Of a DNA stretch of 64,000 nt, positions 8,955-16,644 are shown in pieces. This DNA comes from Pseudomonas paralcaligenes (GTDB taxonomy: Bacteria; Pseudomonadota; Gammaproteobacteria; Pseudomonadales; Pseudomonadaceae), in contig NZ_BPFX01000004.1 of the NCBI RefSeq assembly GCF_019655855.1, forward strand, positions 124,001-188,000, written 5' to 3'. The translations under genes and the position numbers were made by a program. The notes beneath the pieces are model-generated. The model was not told the origin of the DNA. It saw only the letters and a list, made by a program, of their open reading frames with translations, and made no database searches. Each line of letters begins with the position of its first letter. Within the stretch, counting starts at the first letter, position 1.

Positions 8955-9007
8955 GGAATGCTCTTGGAACCTGTTCAGAATCTCTGTCGCATGCGGGAAA
9001 ACATGCC

Positions 9008-9074
9008 GTGGGAGCGGCCTTGGCCGCGAAGCTGTTACGGTGCCCTCTCGGTTCGCGGCCAAGGCAGCTCCTAC
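9008..9074. repeat. Pseudomonas GGAGCGG-type palindromic repeat
   Basis: GTGGGAGCGGCCTTGGCCGC at the left and a near reverse complement ending GCAGCTCCTAC at the right. The same unit occurs at 22989, 34555 and 61426. It lies between thiG and trmB and can fold as a long hairpin in the transcript. Confidence 0.85.
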
Positions 9075-9111
9075 AACGCGCCTAAGCTCTCGCGAGTTTT
9101 TGAACAGGCTC

Positions 9112-9903
9112 CTACTTGATCAGGCCATCCAGCGGCGACGACGCGCTGGCATAGAGCTTCTTCGGCATGCGTCCAGCCAGGTAGGCCATGCGCCCGGCGA
9201 TGATCGCGTGCTTCATGGCCGCGCCCATCAGCACCGGGTCCTGGGCGTGGGCGATGGCGCTGTTCATCAGCACCGCCTCGCAGCCCAGCTCCATGGCGAT
9301 GGTGGCGTCGGAGGCGGTGCCCACGCCGGCGTCGACCAGCACCGGAACGCTCGCCTCTTCGAGGATGATGCGCAGGTTGTACGGGTTGCAGATGCCCAGG
9401 CCGGTGCCGATCAGGCCGGCCAGCGGCATCACCGCAATGCAGCCCATCTCGGCCAGTTGGCGAGCGATGATCGGGTCGTCGCTGGTGTACACCATCACAT
9501 CGAAGCCTTCCTTGACCAGCACTTCGGCGGCCTTGATGGTCTCGATCACGTTGGGGAACAGGGTCTTCTGGTCGGCCAGCACTTCCAGCTTGACCAGCGC
9601 GCGGCCGTCCAGCAGTTCGCGGGCCAGGCGGCAGGTGCGCACCGCTTCCTCGGCGTTGAAGCAGCCGGCGGTGTTGGGCAGGATGGTGTACTTGTCCGGC
9701 GAGATCACATCCAGCAGGTTCGGCTCGCCCGGGTTCTGCCCGATGTTGGTCCGGCGCACGGCGACGGTGACGATCTCGGCACCGCTGGCCTCGATGGCCA
9801 GGCGGGTCTCCTCGAGGTCCTTGTACTTGCCGGTGCCCACCAGCAGGCGCGACTCGTAGGTGCGGCCGGCCAGGGTGAAGGGCTTGTCGATGATGGCGCT
9901 CAT
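9112..9903 (-). CDS. thiG: Thiazole synthase ThiG
   Basis: Forms the thiazole phosphate ring of thiamine from deoxyxylulose phosphate, dehydroglycine and the ThiS thiocarboxylate. It has 263 residues and a TIM-barrel fold. The Schiff-base lysine is Lys105 in ALVKLEVL. Other conserved parts are [25 protein letters not shown] and [14 protein letters not shown], which forms the phosphate-binding end of the barrel. It lies 17 bp after thiS, and the pair forms a functional unit because ThiS is its sulfur donor. Confidence 0.97.
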   Translation of the reverse strand: MSAIIDKPFTLAGRTYESRLLVGTGKYKDLEETRLAIEASGAEIVTVAVRRTNIGQNPGEPNLLDVISPDKYTILPNTAGCFNAEEAVRTCRLARELLDGRALVKLEVLADQKTLFPNVIETIKAAEVLVKEGFDVMVYTSDDPIIARQLAEMGCIAVMPLAGLIGTGLGICNPYNLRIILEEASVPVLVDAGVGTASDATIAMELGCEAVLMNSAIAHAQDPVLMGAAMKHAIIAGRMAYLAGRMPKKLYASASSPLDGLIK

Positions 9904-9920
9904 GGCAGTTCCTCGGGCGA

Positions 9921-10121
9921 CTAGCCGCCGCCGATGGCGTGGACGACTTCCAGCTGGTCGCCGTCGTGCAGGACGGTCGTGCCGTGCTGGCTGCGCGGCA
10001 CGATGTCCAGGTTGAGCTCGACCGCCACGCGCTTGCCGGTTGCATCCAGGCGCACGAGCAGGTCGGCGACGGTGGCGCCGGCGGGCAGCTCGAAGGGTTG
10101 GCCGTTCAACTGGATGTGCAT
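9921..10121 (-). CDS. thiS: Sulfur carrier protein ThiS
   Basis: Ubiquitin-fold sulfur carrier of thiamine biosynthesis, 66 residues. The C-terminus ends in Gly-Gly-Gly (HAIGGG), the site that is adenylated and converted to a thiocarboxylate. The N-terminal [21 protein letters not shown] matches the family beta-grasp start. First gene of the thiS-thiG(-trmB) unit; a repeat pair occupies the upstream region at 10234-10300. Confidence 0.95.
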   Translation of the reverse strand: MHIQLNGQPFELPAGATVADLLVRLDATGKRVAVELNLDIVPRSQHGTTVLHDGDQLEVVHAIGGG

Positions 10122-10233
10122 GGCTGGGCGGTCAGATCATGAAAGGGTCGGCATTCTAGCTCTATCGGCGGCACTGACCAAGGCATGCGCGTCCGATACC
10201 CGGGCAACCAGGCCAGCAGCCGCTCTGCCCCGC

Positions 10234-10300
10234 CATCCCCGCGTAGGCGGGGACCCAGCGAGGCAGCCCTATGGATTCCCGCCTGCGCGGGAATGACGGG
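10234..10300. repeat. Palindromic repeat (CCCCGCG...GCGGGAATGACGG type)
   Basis: Two outward-facing short palindromes: CCCCGCGTAGGCGGGGACCC and TTCCCGCCTGCGCGGGAATG. The same unit is found three times in tandem at 29451-29874. It lies between the DUF423 gene and thiS. Confidence 0.8.
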
Positions 10301-10346
10301 TTTTCCTGCTACCTCGCCCATAAGTCCGCCGGGCTGCGCCGCTCCG

Positions 10347-10724
10347 TCAGGCCCGCCCGGAACGCAGCGCCGCCAGCCCCAAGCACAGCCAGCCGGCGAG
10401 GAAGCACACGCCGCCCAGCGGGGTGATCATGCCGAGCTTGCCCAGGCCGCTGAGCGTGAGCAGGTAGAGGCTGCCGGAAAATAGCAGGATGCCGACGACG
10501 AACAGGCTGCCGGCGGCCGTCACCAGGCGCCCCGGCAGGCGCTCGGCGAGCAGCGCCACGCCGAACAGGGCCAGGGCGTGGAACAGTTGGTACTGCACGC
10601 CGGTCTGGAACACCGCCAGGTACTCCGTGCTCAGCTGGCCCTTGAGGCCATGGGCGGCGAAGGCGCCCAGCGCCACGCCGGAAAAGCCGGCCAGGGCCGC
10701 CAGTGCCAGAAAGACTCGTAACAT
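10347..10724 (-). CDS. DUF423 small integral membrane protein
   Basis: Inner-membrane protein of 125 residues of the DUF423 (YgdD-like) family, with four hydrophobic segments at about residues 3-22, 45-62, 70-88 and 97-118. The family fingerprint GAFAAHGLKGQL is at residues 20-31, followed by FQTGVQYQLFHALAL. The function is unknown. The start is ATG at 10724, with GGGAG about nine bases upstream. It is divergent from mtgA; the 67-bp gap holds the mtgA promoter. Confidence 0.88.
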   Translation of the reverse strand: MLRVFLALAALAGFSGVALGAFAAHGLKGQLSTEYLAVFQTGVQYQLFHALALFGVALLAERLPGRLVTAAGSLFVVGILLFSGSLYLLTLSGLGKLGMITPLGGVCFLAGWLCLGLAALRSGRA

Positions 10725-10757
10725 GATCCCACTCCCGGACAGACTCGATGCGGCCGC

Positions 10758-10763
10758 TATAAT
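10758..10763 (+). promoter_or_regulatory. Candidate -10 box for mtgA
   Basis: A perfect TATAAT 29 bp before the mtgA ATG, just inside the divergent intergenic region. No good -35 hexamer is seen 16-18 bp upstream, so only the -10 is claimed. Confidence 0.5.
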
Positions 10764-10791
10764 GGCCCGCTCTCCCTGACCGGGCCAAGCC

Positions 10792-11538
10792 ATGCTGCGC
10801 AACCTGTTTCGCCGCCTGACCAAACTGCTGCTGTGGTTCGTCGCCGGCTCGCTGCTGGTGGTGCTGGCGCTGCGCTGGATCGACCCGCCCGGCACGGCGC
10901 TGATGGCCGAACGCAAGGTCCAGTCGTGGCTCGACGGCCAGCCGATCAACCTGCAGCGCAGTTGGCGGCCGTGGAAGGAGCTGCCGGACGACCTGAAGAT
11001 CGCGGTGATCGCCGCCGAGGACCAGAAGTTCGCCGAGCACTGGGGCTTCGACGTGGCCGCCATCCGCCAGGCCATGGCCCACAACGCGGGAGGCGGCAAC
11101 CTGCGCGGCGCCAGCACCATCAGCCAGCAGGTGGCCAAGAACCTGTTCCTCTGGTCCGGCCGCAGCTGGCCGCGCAAGGCGCTGGAAGCCTGGTTCACCG
11201 GGCTGATCGAACTGCTCTGGCCGAAGCAGCGCATCCTCGAGGTCTACCTCAACAGCGTGGAATGGAGCGACGGGGTGTTCGGCGCCGAGGCCGCCGCGCG
11301 CCACCACTTCAAGGTCGGCGCGCCCTACCTGTCGGCCCAGCAGGCCAGCCTGCTGGCCGCCGTGCTGCCCAACCCGCGCGGCTGGAGCGCCAGCCGGCCC
11401 AACACCCACGTGCAACGCCGGGCCAACTGGATTCGCCGGCAGAGCCAGCAGCTGGGCGGCAGCCACTACCTCAACCAGTTGGCGCAAAAGCCGATGGCAA
11501 TGCCGCAGTGGTGGCCGGAGTGGCTGCCGAAGCCCTGA
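10792..11538 (+). CDS. mtgA: Monofunctional peptidoglycan glycosyltransferase
   Basis: GT51 glycosyltransferase that polymerises lipid II into glycan strands at the inner-membrane outer face. It has 248 residues: a single N-terminal transmembrane segment (about residues 11-29) and one catalytic domain. The catalytic glutamate is Glu76 in VIAAEDQKFAEHWGFD. Other family motifs are GASTISQQVAKNLFLW, RKALEAWFTGLIEL and ILEVYLNSVEW. No transpeptidase domain follows, so it is the monofunctional type. It ends directly against the convergent gene at 11539, with no bases between the two stop codons. Confidence 0.95.
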   Translation: MLRNLFRRLTKLLLWFVAGSLLVVLALRWIDPPGTALMAERKVQSWLDGQPINLQRSWRPWKELPDDLKIAVIAAEDQKFAEHWGFDVAAIRQAMAHNAGGGNLRGASTISQQVAKNLFLWSGRSWPRKALEAWFTGLIELLWPKQRILEVYLNSVEWSDGVFGAEAAARHHFKVGAPYLSAQQASLLAAVLPNPRGWSASRPNTHVQRRANWIRRQSQQLGGSHYLNQLAQKPMAMPQWWPEWLPKP

Positions 11539-12147
11539 TCAGTGGCTGAGCAGGCGCCGGGGCACCACGCGCAGCAGCTGCAGGCGGTCATTCTCGAGGT
11601 GGGCGGTCAGGCCCAGCTGCGGATAGACCCAAGCCTCGCCTTCCGGCAGTTGCAGGCGCAGGCGCGGCGCACCCAGGCTGGCACTCAGGTTCTCCGCGGA
11701 GACGGCAGTGGCCTGCCGCGGGCGCAGGTTGAGCGCCTCGATGGGGCGTTCGGCCAGCTGCTCGCGCATGGCCGCCGACTGCGGCTGCTCCGGGTCGCCG
11801 GGCCGGACGCCACTGGCCTGGGCCAGGCTGTCGCGTTGGGCCAGGCTGAGCGCCAGCTCGGCTTCCAGCAGCCAGTTGCCCTCGCCCAGCGCCGGCTCGT
11901 CGCGCAGCAGCAGGCGCGGGCCATCCAGGCTCGGCTGCAGCCACAGCTCGGCCTCCGGCAGGCGCGCCGCCAGTTGCCCCAGGTTCAGGCGATCCTCGGC
12001 CAGCGGCTGCAGCACTTCGACCTGCCAGGCGCCCAGCCAGGGCAGCGGCGCGGCCGTCTCTTCGCGCGGCATCAGCAGCCAGTAGCCGAGCAGGCAGCTG
12101 GCCAGGGCCACGACGGTGAACAACAGGGCGGGCGGACGGCGGGTCAA
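11539..12147 (-). CDS. Uncharacterised membrane-anchored protein
   Basis: Hypothetical protein of 202 residues. An N-terminal hydrophobic stretch (residues 8-26, LLFTVVALASCLLGYWLLM) suggests a signal anchor or signal peptide; a Cys at residue 18 lies inside the hydrophobic run and does not look like a clean lipobox. The rest is Leu, Glu and Gln rich and probably periplasmic. It sits between mtgA and rpoH, where P. aeruginosa also has an uncharacterised gene. I do not recognise a domain. Confidence 0.7.
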   Translation of the reverse strand: MTRRPPALLFTVVALASCLLGYWLLMPREETAAPLPWLGAWQVEVLQPLAEDRLNLGQLAARLPEAELWLQPSLDGPRLLLRDEPALGEGNWLLEAELALSLAQRDSLAQASGVRPGDPEQPQSAAMREQLAERPIEALNLRPRQATAVSAENLSASLGAPRLRLQLPEGEAWVYPQLGLTAHLENDRLQLLRVVPRRLLSH

Positions 12148-12163
12148 GGCGATCTCCGGGCAG

Positions 12164-12191
12164 AAAAAAGCCGCACCTGGGTGCGGCTTTT
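12164..12191 (-). terminator. Intrinsic terminator of rpoH
   Basis: Stem AAAAGCCGCACC / GGTGCGGCTTTT with a T-run in the minus direction (six T). It lies about 150 bp beyond the rpoH stop, after hairpin element B, so both structures would be part of the rpoH 3' end. Confidence 0.8.
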
Positions 12192-12216
12192 CGAGTTTAT
12201 TGGAAGCTGCTCACAA

Positions 12217-12327
12217 GCTCGCGAGCTAGAGCCAGACAAGGCAAAAATGGCCGAGGGAGCGGAGTTTACTGTAGTAAATGAGCATCCCGAGGCCATTTTT
12301 AACGCCGACTGGCCGACGCGCAGCAGC
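12217..12327 (-). repeat. Long hairpin element, copy B
   Basis: Starts 13 bp after the rpoH stop. On the plus strand it runs from GCTCGCGAGCTAGAGCC through the core GTTTAC-TGTA-GTAAATGAGCAT to GGCCGACGCGCAGCAGC. The mid-stem arms are AAAAATGGCC (about 12244) and GGCCATTTTT (about 12291), fully complementary although unrelated to the arms of copies A, C and D. Confidence 0.78.
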
Positions 12328-12340
12328 TTGTGTGCAGCTT

Positions 12341-13195
12341 CTACGCCTGGATAGAGCCTTTCAGCTTATTCATCGCGTTCTTCTCCAGCTGGCGGATGCG
12401 CTCGGCGGAGACGTTGTACTTGGCGGCCAGGTCGTGCAGGGTCGCCTTCTCCTCGGCCAGCCAGCGCTGGTTGAGGATGTCGCGGCTGCGCTCGTCCAGG
12501 CCTTCCAACGCCTCGTGCAGGCTGGCGCTGGAGCTGTCGCTCCAGTCGGCGTCCTCGAGCTGCAGGGCCGGGTCGTAGCGATGGTCTTCCAGGTAGTGGG
12601 CCGGGGACTGGTAGGCGCTGTCGTCATCGGCGTCGGCCGCCGGGTCGAAGGCCATGTCCTGGCCGGACAGGCGGCTCTCCATCTCGCGCACTTCGCGCGG
12701 CTCCACGCCCAGGCTCTCCGCCACGGCATGCACTTCGTCGTTGCTCAGCCAGGCCAGGCGCTTCTTCTGGCTGCGCAGGTTGAAGAACAGCTTGCGCTGG
12801 GCCTTGGTGGTGGCGACCTTGACGATGCGCCAGTTGCGCAGGATGAATTCGTGGATTTCCGCCTTGATCCAGTGCACGGCGAAGGACACCAGACGCACGC
12901 CCATCTCCGGGTTGAAGCGCTTGACGGCCTTCATCAGGCCGACGTTGCCTTCCTGGATCAGGTCGGCCTGGGCCAGACCGTAGCCGGCGTAGCTGCGGGC
13001 GATATGGACGACGAAGCGCAGGTGGGCCAGCACCATCTGGCGCGCGGCTTCCAGGTCCTGCTGGTAGTAGAGACTCTCGGCCAGCTCGCGCTCCTGCTCG
13101 ACGGAGAGCAGCGGGATGCTGTTCACCGCATGCACGTAGGCCTCCAGGTTGGCGCCTGGGACTAGGGCATGGACAGGTTGCAGGGAATTGGTCAT
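12341..13195 (-). CDS. rpoH: RNA polymerase heat-shock sigma factor sigma-32
   Basis: Sigma-32, directing transcription of heat-shock genes. It has 284 residues. Region 2 is clear ([19 protein letters not shown] and [20 protein letters not shown]), followed by the RpoH-specific box QRKLFFNLR used in regulated degradation and core binding. Region 4 helix-turn-helix is [24 protein letters not shown] at 13198 is possible, but ATG at 13195 is better placed after GGAGG. It follows ftsX on the same strand after 115 bp, as in other pseudomonads, and ends at hairpin element B plus an intrinsic terminator. Confidence 0.97.
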   Translation of the reverse strand: MTNSLQPVHALVPGANLEAYVHAVNSIPLLSVEQERELAESLYYQQDLEAARQMVLAHLRFVVHIARSYAGYGLAQADLIQEGNVGLMKAVKRFNPEMGVRLVSFAVHWIKAEIHEFILRNWRIVKVATTKAQRKLFFNLRSQKKRLAWLSNDEVHAVAESLGVEPREVREMESRLSGQDMAFDPAADADDDSAYQSPAHYLEDHRYDPALQLEDADWSDSSSASLHEALEGLDERSRDILNQRWLAEEKATLHDLAAKYNVSAERIRQLEKNAMNKLKGSIQA

Positions 13196-13310
13196 CAAAA
13201 ACCTCCGGTATTACGGGATCGGCGCAGTCTAGCACCGTCGATCCTCTGACGGGCAACCCGCGGGAAAGTTCCCGTACAGATCACCCTGGATCGATAGGAA
13301 AACGAAACTG

Positions 13311-14321
13311 TTACCGTGGCGCAAGTTCGCTCAGGTGCCGCGCCACGGCCAGCCAGGCGCCAATATAGCCGAGCAGAACTGCCCCTAGAAGCAGTGACAG
13401 ACCATCGGCCGCCGGCACACCGCCCAGGGCGAAATCGCTGCCGTAGAGCCCCGCCAGGCGCACCACCGCGTCGTTCAGCCAGTCCAGGCCGAAGGCGAGC
13501 AGGCCCCAGGCCAGCAGGCCGGCGCCCAGGCCGTAGAACGCCCCCATATAAAGGAAGGGACGGCGCACGTAGCCATCGGTGCCACCGACCAGCTTGATCA
13601 CCTCGATCTCGCTGCGACGATTCTCGATGTGCAGGCGGATGGTGTTGCCGATCACCAGCAGCAGGGCCATCACCAGCAGCAGGGTCAGGCCGAAGACGAA
13701 GCGGTCGCCCAGGCCGAGGATGGCGGTCAGCCGTTCGACCCACTGCAGGTCGAGCTGGGCCTGGTCGACACCGGGCAGCTCGGCCAGGCGCTGGCGCAGC
13801 ACGTCCAAGGCCGCCTTGTCGATCTCTTCCGGGGTCACCACCACCACGGCGGGCAGCGGGTTTTCCGGCAGCTCGCGCAGCGCCTGGCCGAGGCCGGACT
13901 GCTCCTCGAAGGCGGCCAGGCCGGCCTCGCTGCCGATGAATTCGGCCTCGGCCACGTTGGGCATGGCGGCGATCTCGTCGCGCAGCTGCAGGCCGGCGTC
14001 ATCGCCGGCCTCCTGCTTGAGGTAGAGGGAAATCTGCGCGGCCTTCTGCCAGGAGCCGCCGAGCCGCTCGACGTTGTCCAGCAGCAGGGCCAGGCCCATG
14101 GGCAGGGACAGCGCCACGGCCATCACCAGGCAGGTGAAGAAGCTGCCGATCGGCTGGCGCACCAGCCGGCCGAGGCTATCCACCAGGCTGGCGCGGTGGC
14201 TCTCGACCCAGGCGGCGAACAGGGTGGAGAAGTCCGGCCCTTGCTTGATCGGCTTGTCGGCCTTGGACTGCACCGAGCCAACCCGCTCGGCGGCCTTGAT
14301 GTTGCGCTGGTTGTCGCTCAT
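13311..14321 (-). CDS. ftsX: Cell-division protein FtsX
   Basis: Polytopic inner-membrane partner of FtsE that controls septal peptidoglycan hydrolases through EnvC-like factors. It has 336 residues, with a cytoplasmic N-terminus, TM1 around SFFTCLVMAVALSLPMGLAL, a large periplasmic loop (VERLGGSWQKAAQISLYLKQ onward), and three C-terminal TM segments including FVFGLTLLLVMALLLVIGNT. Between the last segments is HIENRRSEIEVIKLVGGTDG, a typical FtsX motif. Its ATG overlaps the ftsE TGA by one base. Confidence 0.95.
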   Translation of the reverse strand: MSDNQRNIKAAERVGSVQSKADKPIKQGPDFSTLFAAWVESHRASLVDSLGRLVRQPIGSFFTCLVMAVALSLPMGLALLLDNVERLGGSWQKAAQISLYLKQEAGDDAGLQLRDEIAAMPNVAEAEFIGSEAGLAAFEEQSGLGQALRELPENPLPAVVVVTPEEIDKAALDVLRQRLAELPGVDQAQLDLQWVERLTAILGLGDRFVFGLTLLLVMALLLVIGNTIRLHIENRRSEIEVIKLVGGTDGYVRRPFLYMGAFYGLGAGLLAWGLLAFGLDWLNDAVVRLAGLYGSDFALGGVPAADGLSLLLGAVLLGYIGAWLAVARHLSELAPR

Positions 14322-14989
14322 CAGCCGGCCTCCCCGTCGCCGATCAGTCGGCCGCGTTGCAGGGTGAGCATGCGGTGGCGCATGCGTGCGATCAGCGCCA
14401 GGTCGTGGCTGGCGATCAGCACCGTGGTGCCGAGGCGGTTGATGTCCTCGAACACGCCCATGATCTCGGCGGCCAGGCGCGGGTCGAGGTTGCCGGTGGG
14501 TTCGTCCGCCAGCAGCAGGGCCGGGCGGTGGACCACGGCGCGGGCGATGCCGACGCGCTGCTGCTGGCCGGTGGACAGGTCGGCCGGGAACTGCTCGGCC
14601 TTGTCCGACAGGGACACGCGCTCCAGCGCCGCGCCGACCCGCTTGGCGATGTCCGGCTTGGACAGGCCGAGGATCTGCAGCGGCAGGGCGACGTTGTCGA
14701 ACACGCTGCGGTCGAACAGCAGCTGGTGGTTCTGGAACACCACGCCGATCTGCCGGCGCAGGAAGGGAATCTGCGCGGTGGTGATCTGCGACAGGTCCTG
14801 GCCCGCCAGCAGCAGCTTGCCGGTGGTCGGCCGCTCCATCGCCAGCAGCAGGCGCAGCAGGGTGGACTTGCCGGCGCCGGAGTGGCCGGTGACGAAGAGG
14901 AACTCGCCCCGGCGCACGCGGAAACTCAGTTCGTGCAACCCGACATGGCCATTGGGATACCGCTTGCCGACCTGCTCGAATCGAATCAT
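14321..14989 (-). CDS. ftsE: Cell-division ATP-binding protein FtsE
   Basis: ABC ATPase of the FtsEX complex, 222 residues. Walker A is GHSGAGKST, the signature is LSTGQQQR, Walker B is ALLLADEPTGNLD, and the switch His is in IASHDLAL. The LSTGQ variant is the usual form in FtsE proteins. Its start overlaps the ftsY stop (ATGA) and its stop overlaps the ftsX start, so the three genes are translationally coupled. Confidence 0.97.
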   Translation of the reverse strand: MIRFEQVGKRYPNGHVGLHELSFRVRRGEFLFVTGHSGAGKSTLLRLLLAMERPTTGKLLLAGQDLSQITTAQIPFLRRQIGVVFQNHQLLFDRSVFDNVALPLQILGLSKPDIAKRVGAALERVSLSDKAEQFPADLSTGQQQRVGIARAVVHRPALLLADEPTGNLDPRLAAEIMGVFEDINRLGTTVLIASHDLALIARMRHRMLTLQRGRLIGDGEAG

Positions 14990-16455
14990 CCCCGCTCCTT
15001 CTCGGCAAACAGTGCCTGGACGAAATCGTCGGCGACGAAGGTGCGCAGATCGTCGATGCCTTCGCCGACGCCGATGTAGCGGATCGGCAGGCCGAACTGC
15101 TTAGCCAGGGCGAAGATCACCCCACCCTTGGCGGTGCCGTCCAGCTTGGTCAGGGCCAGCCCGGTGAGGGCCACGGCCTGGTTGAACTGCTTGGTCTGGT
15201 TGATCGCGTTCTGCCCGGTGCCGGCGTCCAGCACCAGCAGCACCTCGTGGGGCGCGGTCTCGTCCAGCTTGCCAATGACCCGACGGACCTTCTTCAGTTC
15301 CTCCATCAGGTTGTCCTTGGTGTGCAGGCGACCGGCGGTGTCGGCGATCAGCACGTCGGCGCCACGGGCCTTGGCGGCCTGCACCGCGTCGAAGATCACC
15401 GACGCGGAATCGGCGCCGGTGTGCTGGGCGATCACCGCGATATTGTTGCGCTCGCCCCACACCTGCAGCTGCTCGACGGCGGCAGCGCGGAAGGTGTCGC
15501 CGGCGGCTAGCATGACCTTCTTGCCCTCGCCCTGCAGCTTCTTGGCCAGCTTGCCGATGGTGGTGGTCTTGCCGACGCCGTTCACGCCGACCACCAGGAT
15601 CACGTAGGGCTGTTTCTCGGCGCCGATCGCCAGCGGCTGCTCGACCGGCTTGAGCAAGGCGCCCAGCTCTTCCTGCAGGGCCTTGTACAGCGCGCCGCTG
15701 TCGGCCAGCTCCTTGCGCGCCACGCGCTTGGTCAGGCTGCCGATGATGGTGCCGGTGGCCTCGACGCCGACGTCGGCCATCAGCAGGCGGGTTTCCAGTT
15801 CTTCGAGCAGGTCGTCGTCGATGGCCTTCTTGCCGAGGAACAGGCTGGCCATGCCCTCGCCCAGGCTGGCGCTGGTCTTCGACAGGCTCTGCTTGAGGCG
15901 GGCGAACCAGCCGCCCTGGTTGTCGCCGGGCTTGCTCTGTTCGACCTGGACCGGGGCAACCTCGGCCACCGGCTGCGGCTCCGGCGGGACCTCGACCGGC
16001 GCGGGCTGCTCGTGCACCGGGTGGGTGACTTCGCTGCCGGCGTTGATGCGGAAGCGCGAGAAGGCCGGACGCGGCTCCTCGGCCGCCGGCACCGCCTCGA
16101 CCACCGGCAGGTGCTCGACCGGCGGCTGCACCACGACCGGGGCCGGCTCGGCGGCGGCTTCGGGCGCGGGGGCAGGTGGTTCGACGGCAGCGGGCTCGAC
16201 AGCGGCGGGAATCTCGACGGGCGCCTCGACCGGCACGGGCGCGGCAGGCGGCTCCGCCAGCGGCGCCGGGCTCGCGGGGACCTCGGGTGCAGGCTGCGGG
16301 GCCTCGGCTACCGGGGCCGGCTCGGCCGCGGGCTCGGGCTGCGCTGGCGGGGGTGTTTCCTGGGCGTCCTGCGGTTTCTTGCGCAGCCAGCCGAACAGGG
16401 ATTTCTTCTCGCCGGGCTGCTCCGGCGATGGCTTGTCGTCTTGGGAACCAAACAT
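14986..16455 (-). CDS. ftsY: Signal recognition particle receptor FtsY
   Basis: SRP receptor GTPase that delivers ribosome-nascent chains to the Sec translocon. It has 489 residues. The N-terminal third (about residues 30-180) is a low-complexity Pro/Ala/Glu/Val-rich acidic region, followed by the N domain (SLSKTSASLGEGMASLFLG) and the G domain with GVNGVGKTTTIGKLA, AAGDTFRAAAVEQL, DTAGR and TKLDGTAKGG. The frame is open upstream through intron DNA, but MFGSQDDKPSPEQP at 16455 is the family start. Only 51 bp of native leader remain before a group II intron in the same orientation, so the ftsYEX message must either read through and splice the intron or start within it. Confidence 0.96.
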   Translation of the reverse strand: MFGSQDDKPSPEQPGEKKSLFGWLRKKPQDAQETPPPAQPEPAAEPAPVAEAPQPAPEVPASPAPLAEPPAAPVPVEAPVEIPAAVEPAAVEPPAPAPEAAAEPAPVVVQPPVEHLPVVEAVPAAEEPRPAFSRFRINAGSEVTHPVHEQPAPVEVPPEPQPVAEVAPVQVEQSKPGDNQGGWFARLKQSLSKTSASLGEGMASLFLGKKAIDDDLLEELETRLLMADVGVEATGTIIGSLTKRVARKELADSGALYKALQEELGALLKPVEQPLAIGAEKQPYVILVVGVNGVGKTTTIGKLAKKLQGEGKKVMLAAGDTFRAAAVEQLQVWGERNNIAVIAQHTGADSASVIFDAVQAAKARGADVLIADTAGRLHTKDNLMEELKKVRRVIGKLDETAPHEVLLVLDAGTGQNAINQTKQFNQAVALTGLALTKLDGTAKGGVIFALAKQFGLPIRYIGVGEGIDDLRTFVADDFVQALFAEKERG

Positions 16456-16547
16456 GGGTCGCTTGATCTCAGGGGAGCCGCACGGATCGCCGCGCCGCCC
16501 CGGAAAGTCGGGTAGCCCCGGATCATTACTGATCCAGGGCCCCCTAA

Positions 16548-16581
16548 GAACCGTGCGTGCGACTTTCATCGCACACGGCTC
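16548..16581 (-). ncRNA. Group II intron domain V (catalytic hairpin)
   Basis: A 34-nt hairpin on the minus strand starting GAGCCGTGTGCG with a GAAA tetraloop and ending CGCACGGTTC. It carries the conserved AGC catalytic triad and a bulge in the expected place. This is the active-site element of a ribozyme and appears intact. Confidence 0.85.
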
Positions 16582-16644
16582 AAGCCTACATGAAGCCATG
16601 AAGGTTGGCCGGCAATGCACGGAGTGTTGCGCACGACTTTACCA

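Noticed and set aside
10309..11487. 392-codon minus-strand frame over mtgA and the DUF423 gene
   Set aside because: mtgA on the plus strand has all GT51 motifs, and the DUF423 protein is in a different minus frame.
13311..15008. Single 565-codon frame over ftsX and ftsE on the minus strand
   Set aside because: Its first 229 codons are out of frame with FtsE, which has all ABC motifs in another frame; only the FtsX part from 14321 is real.
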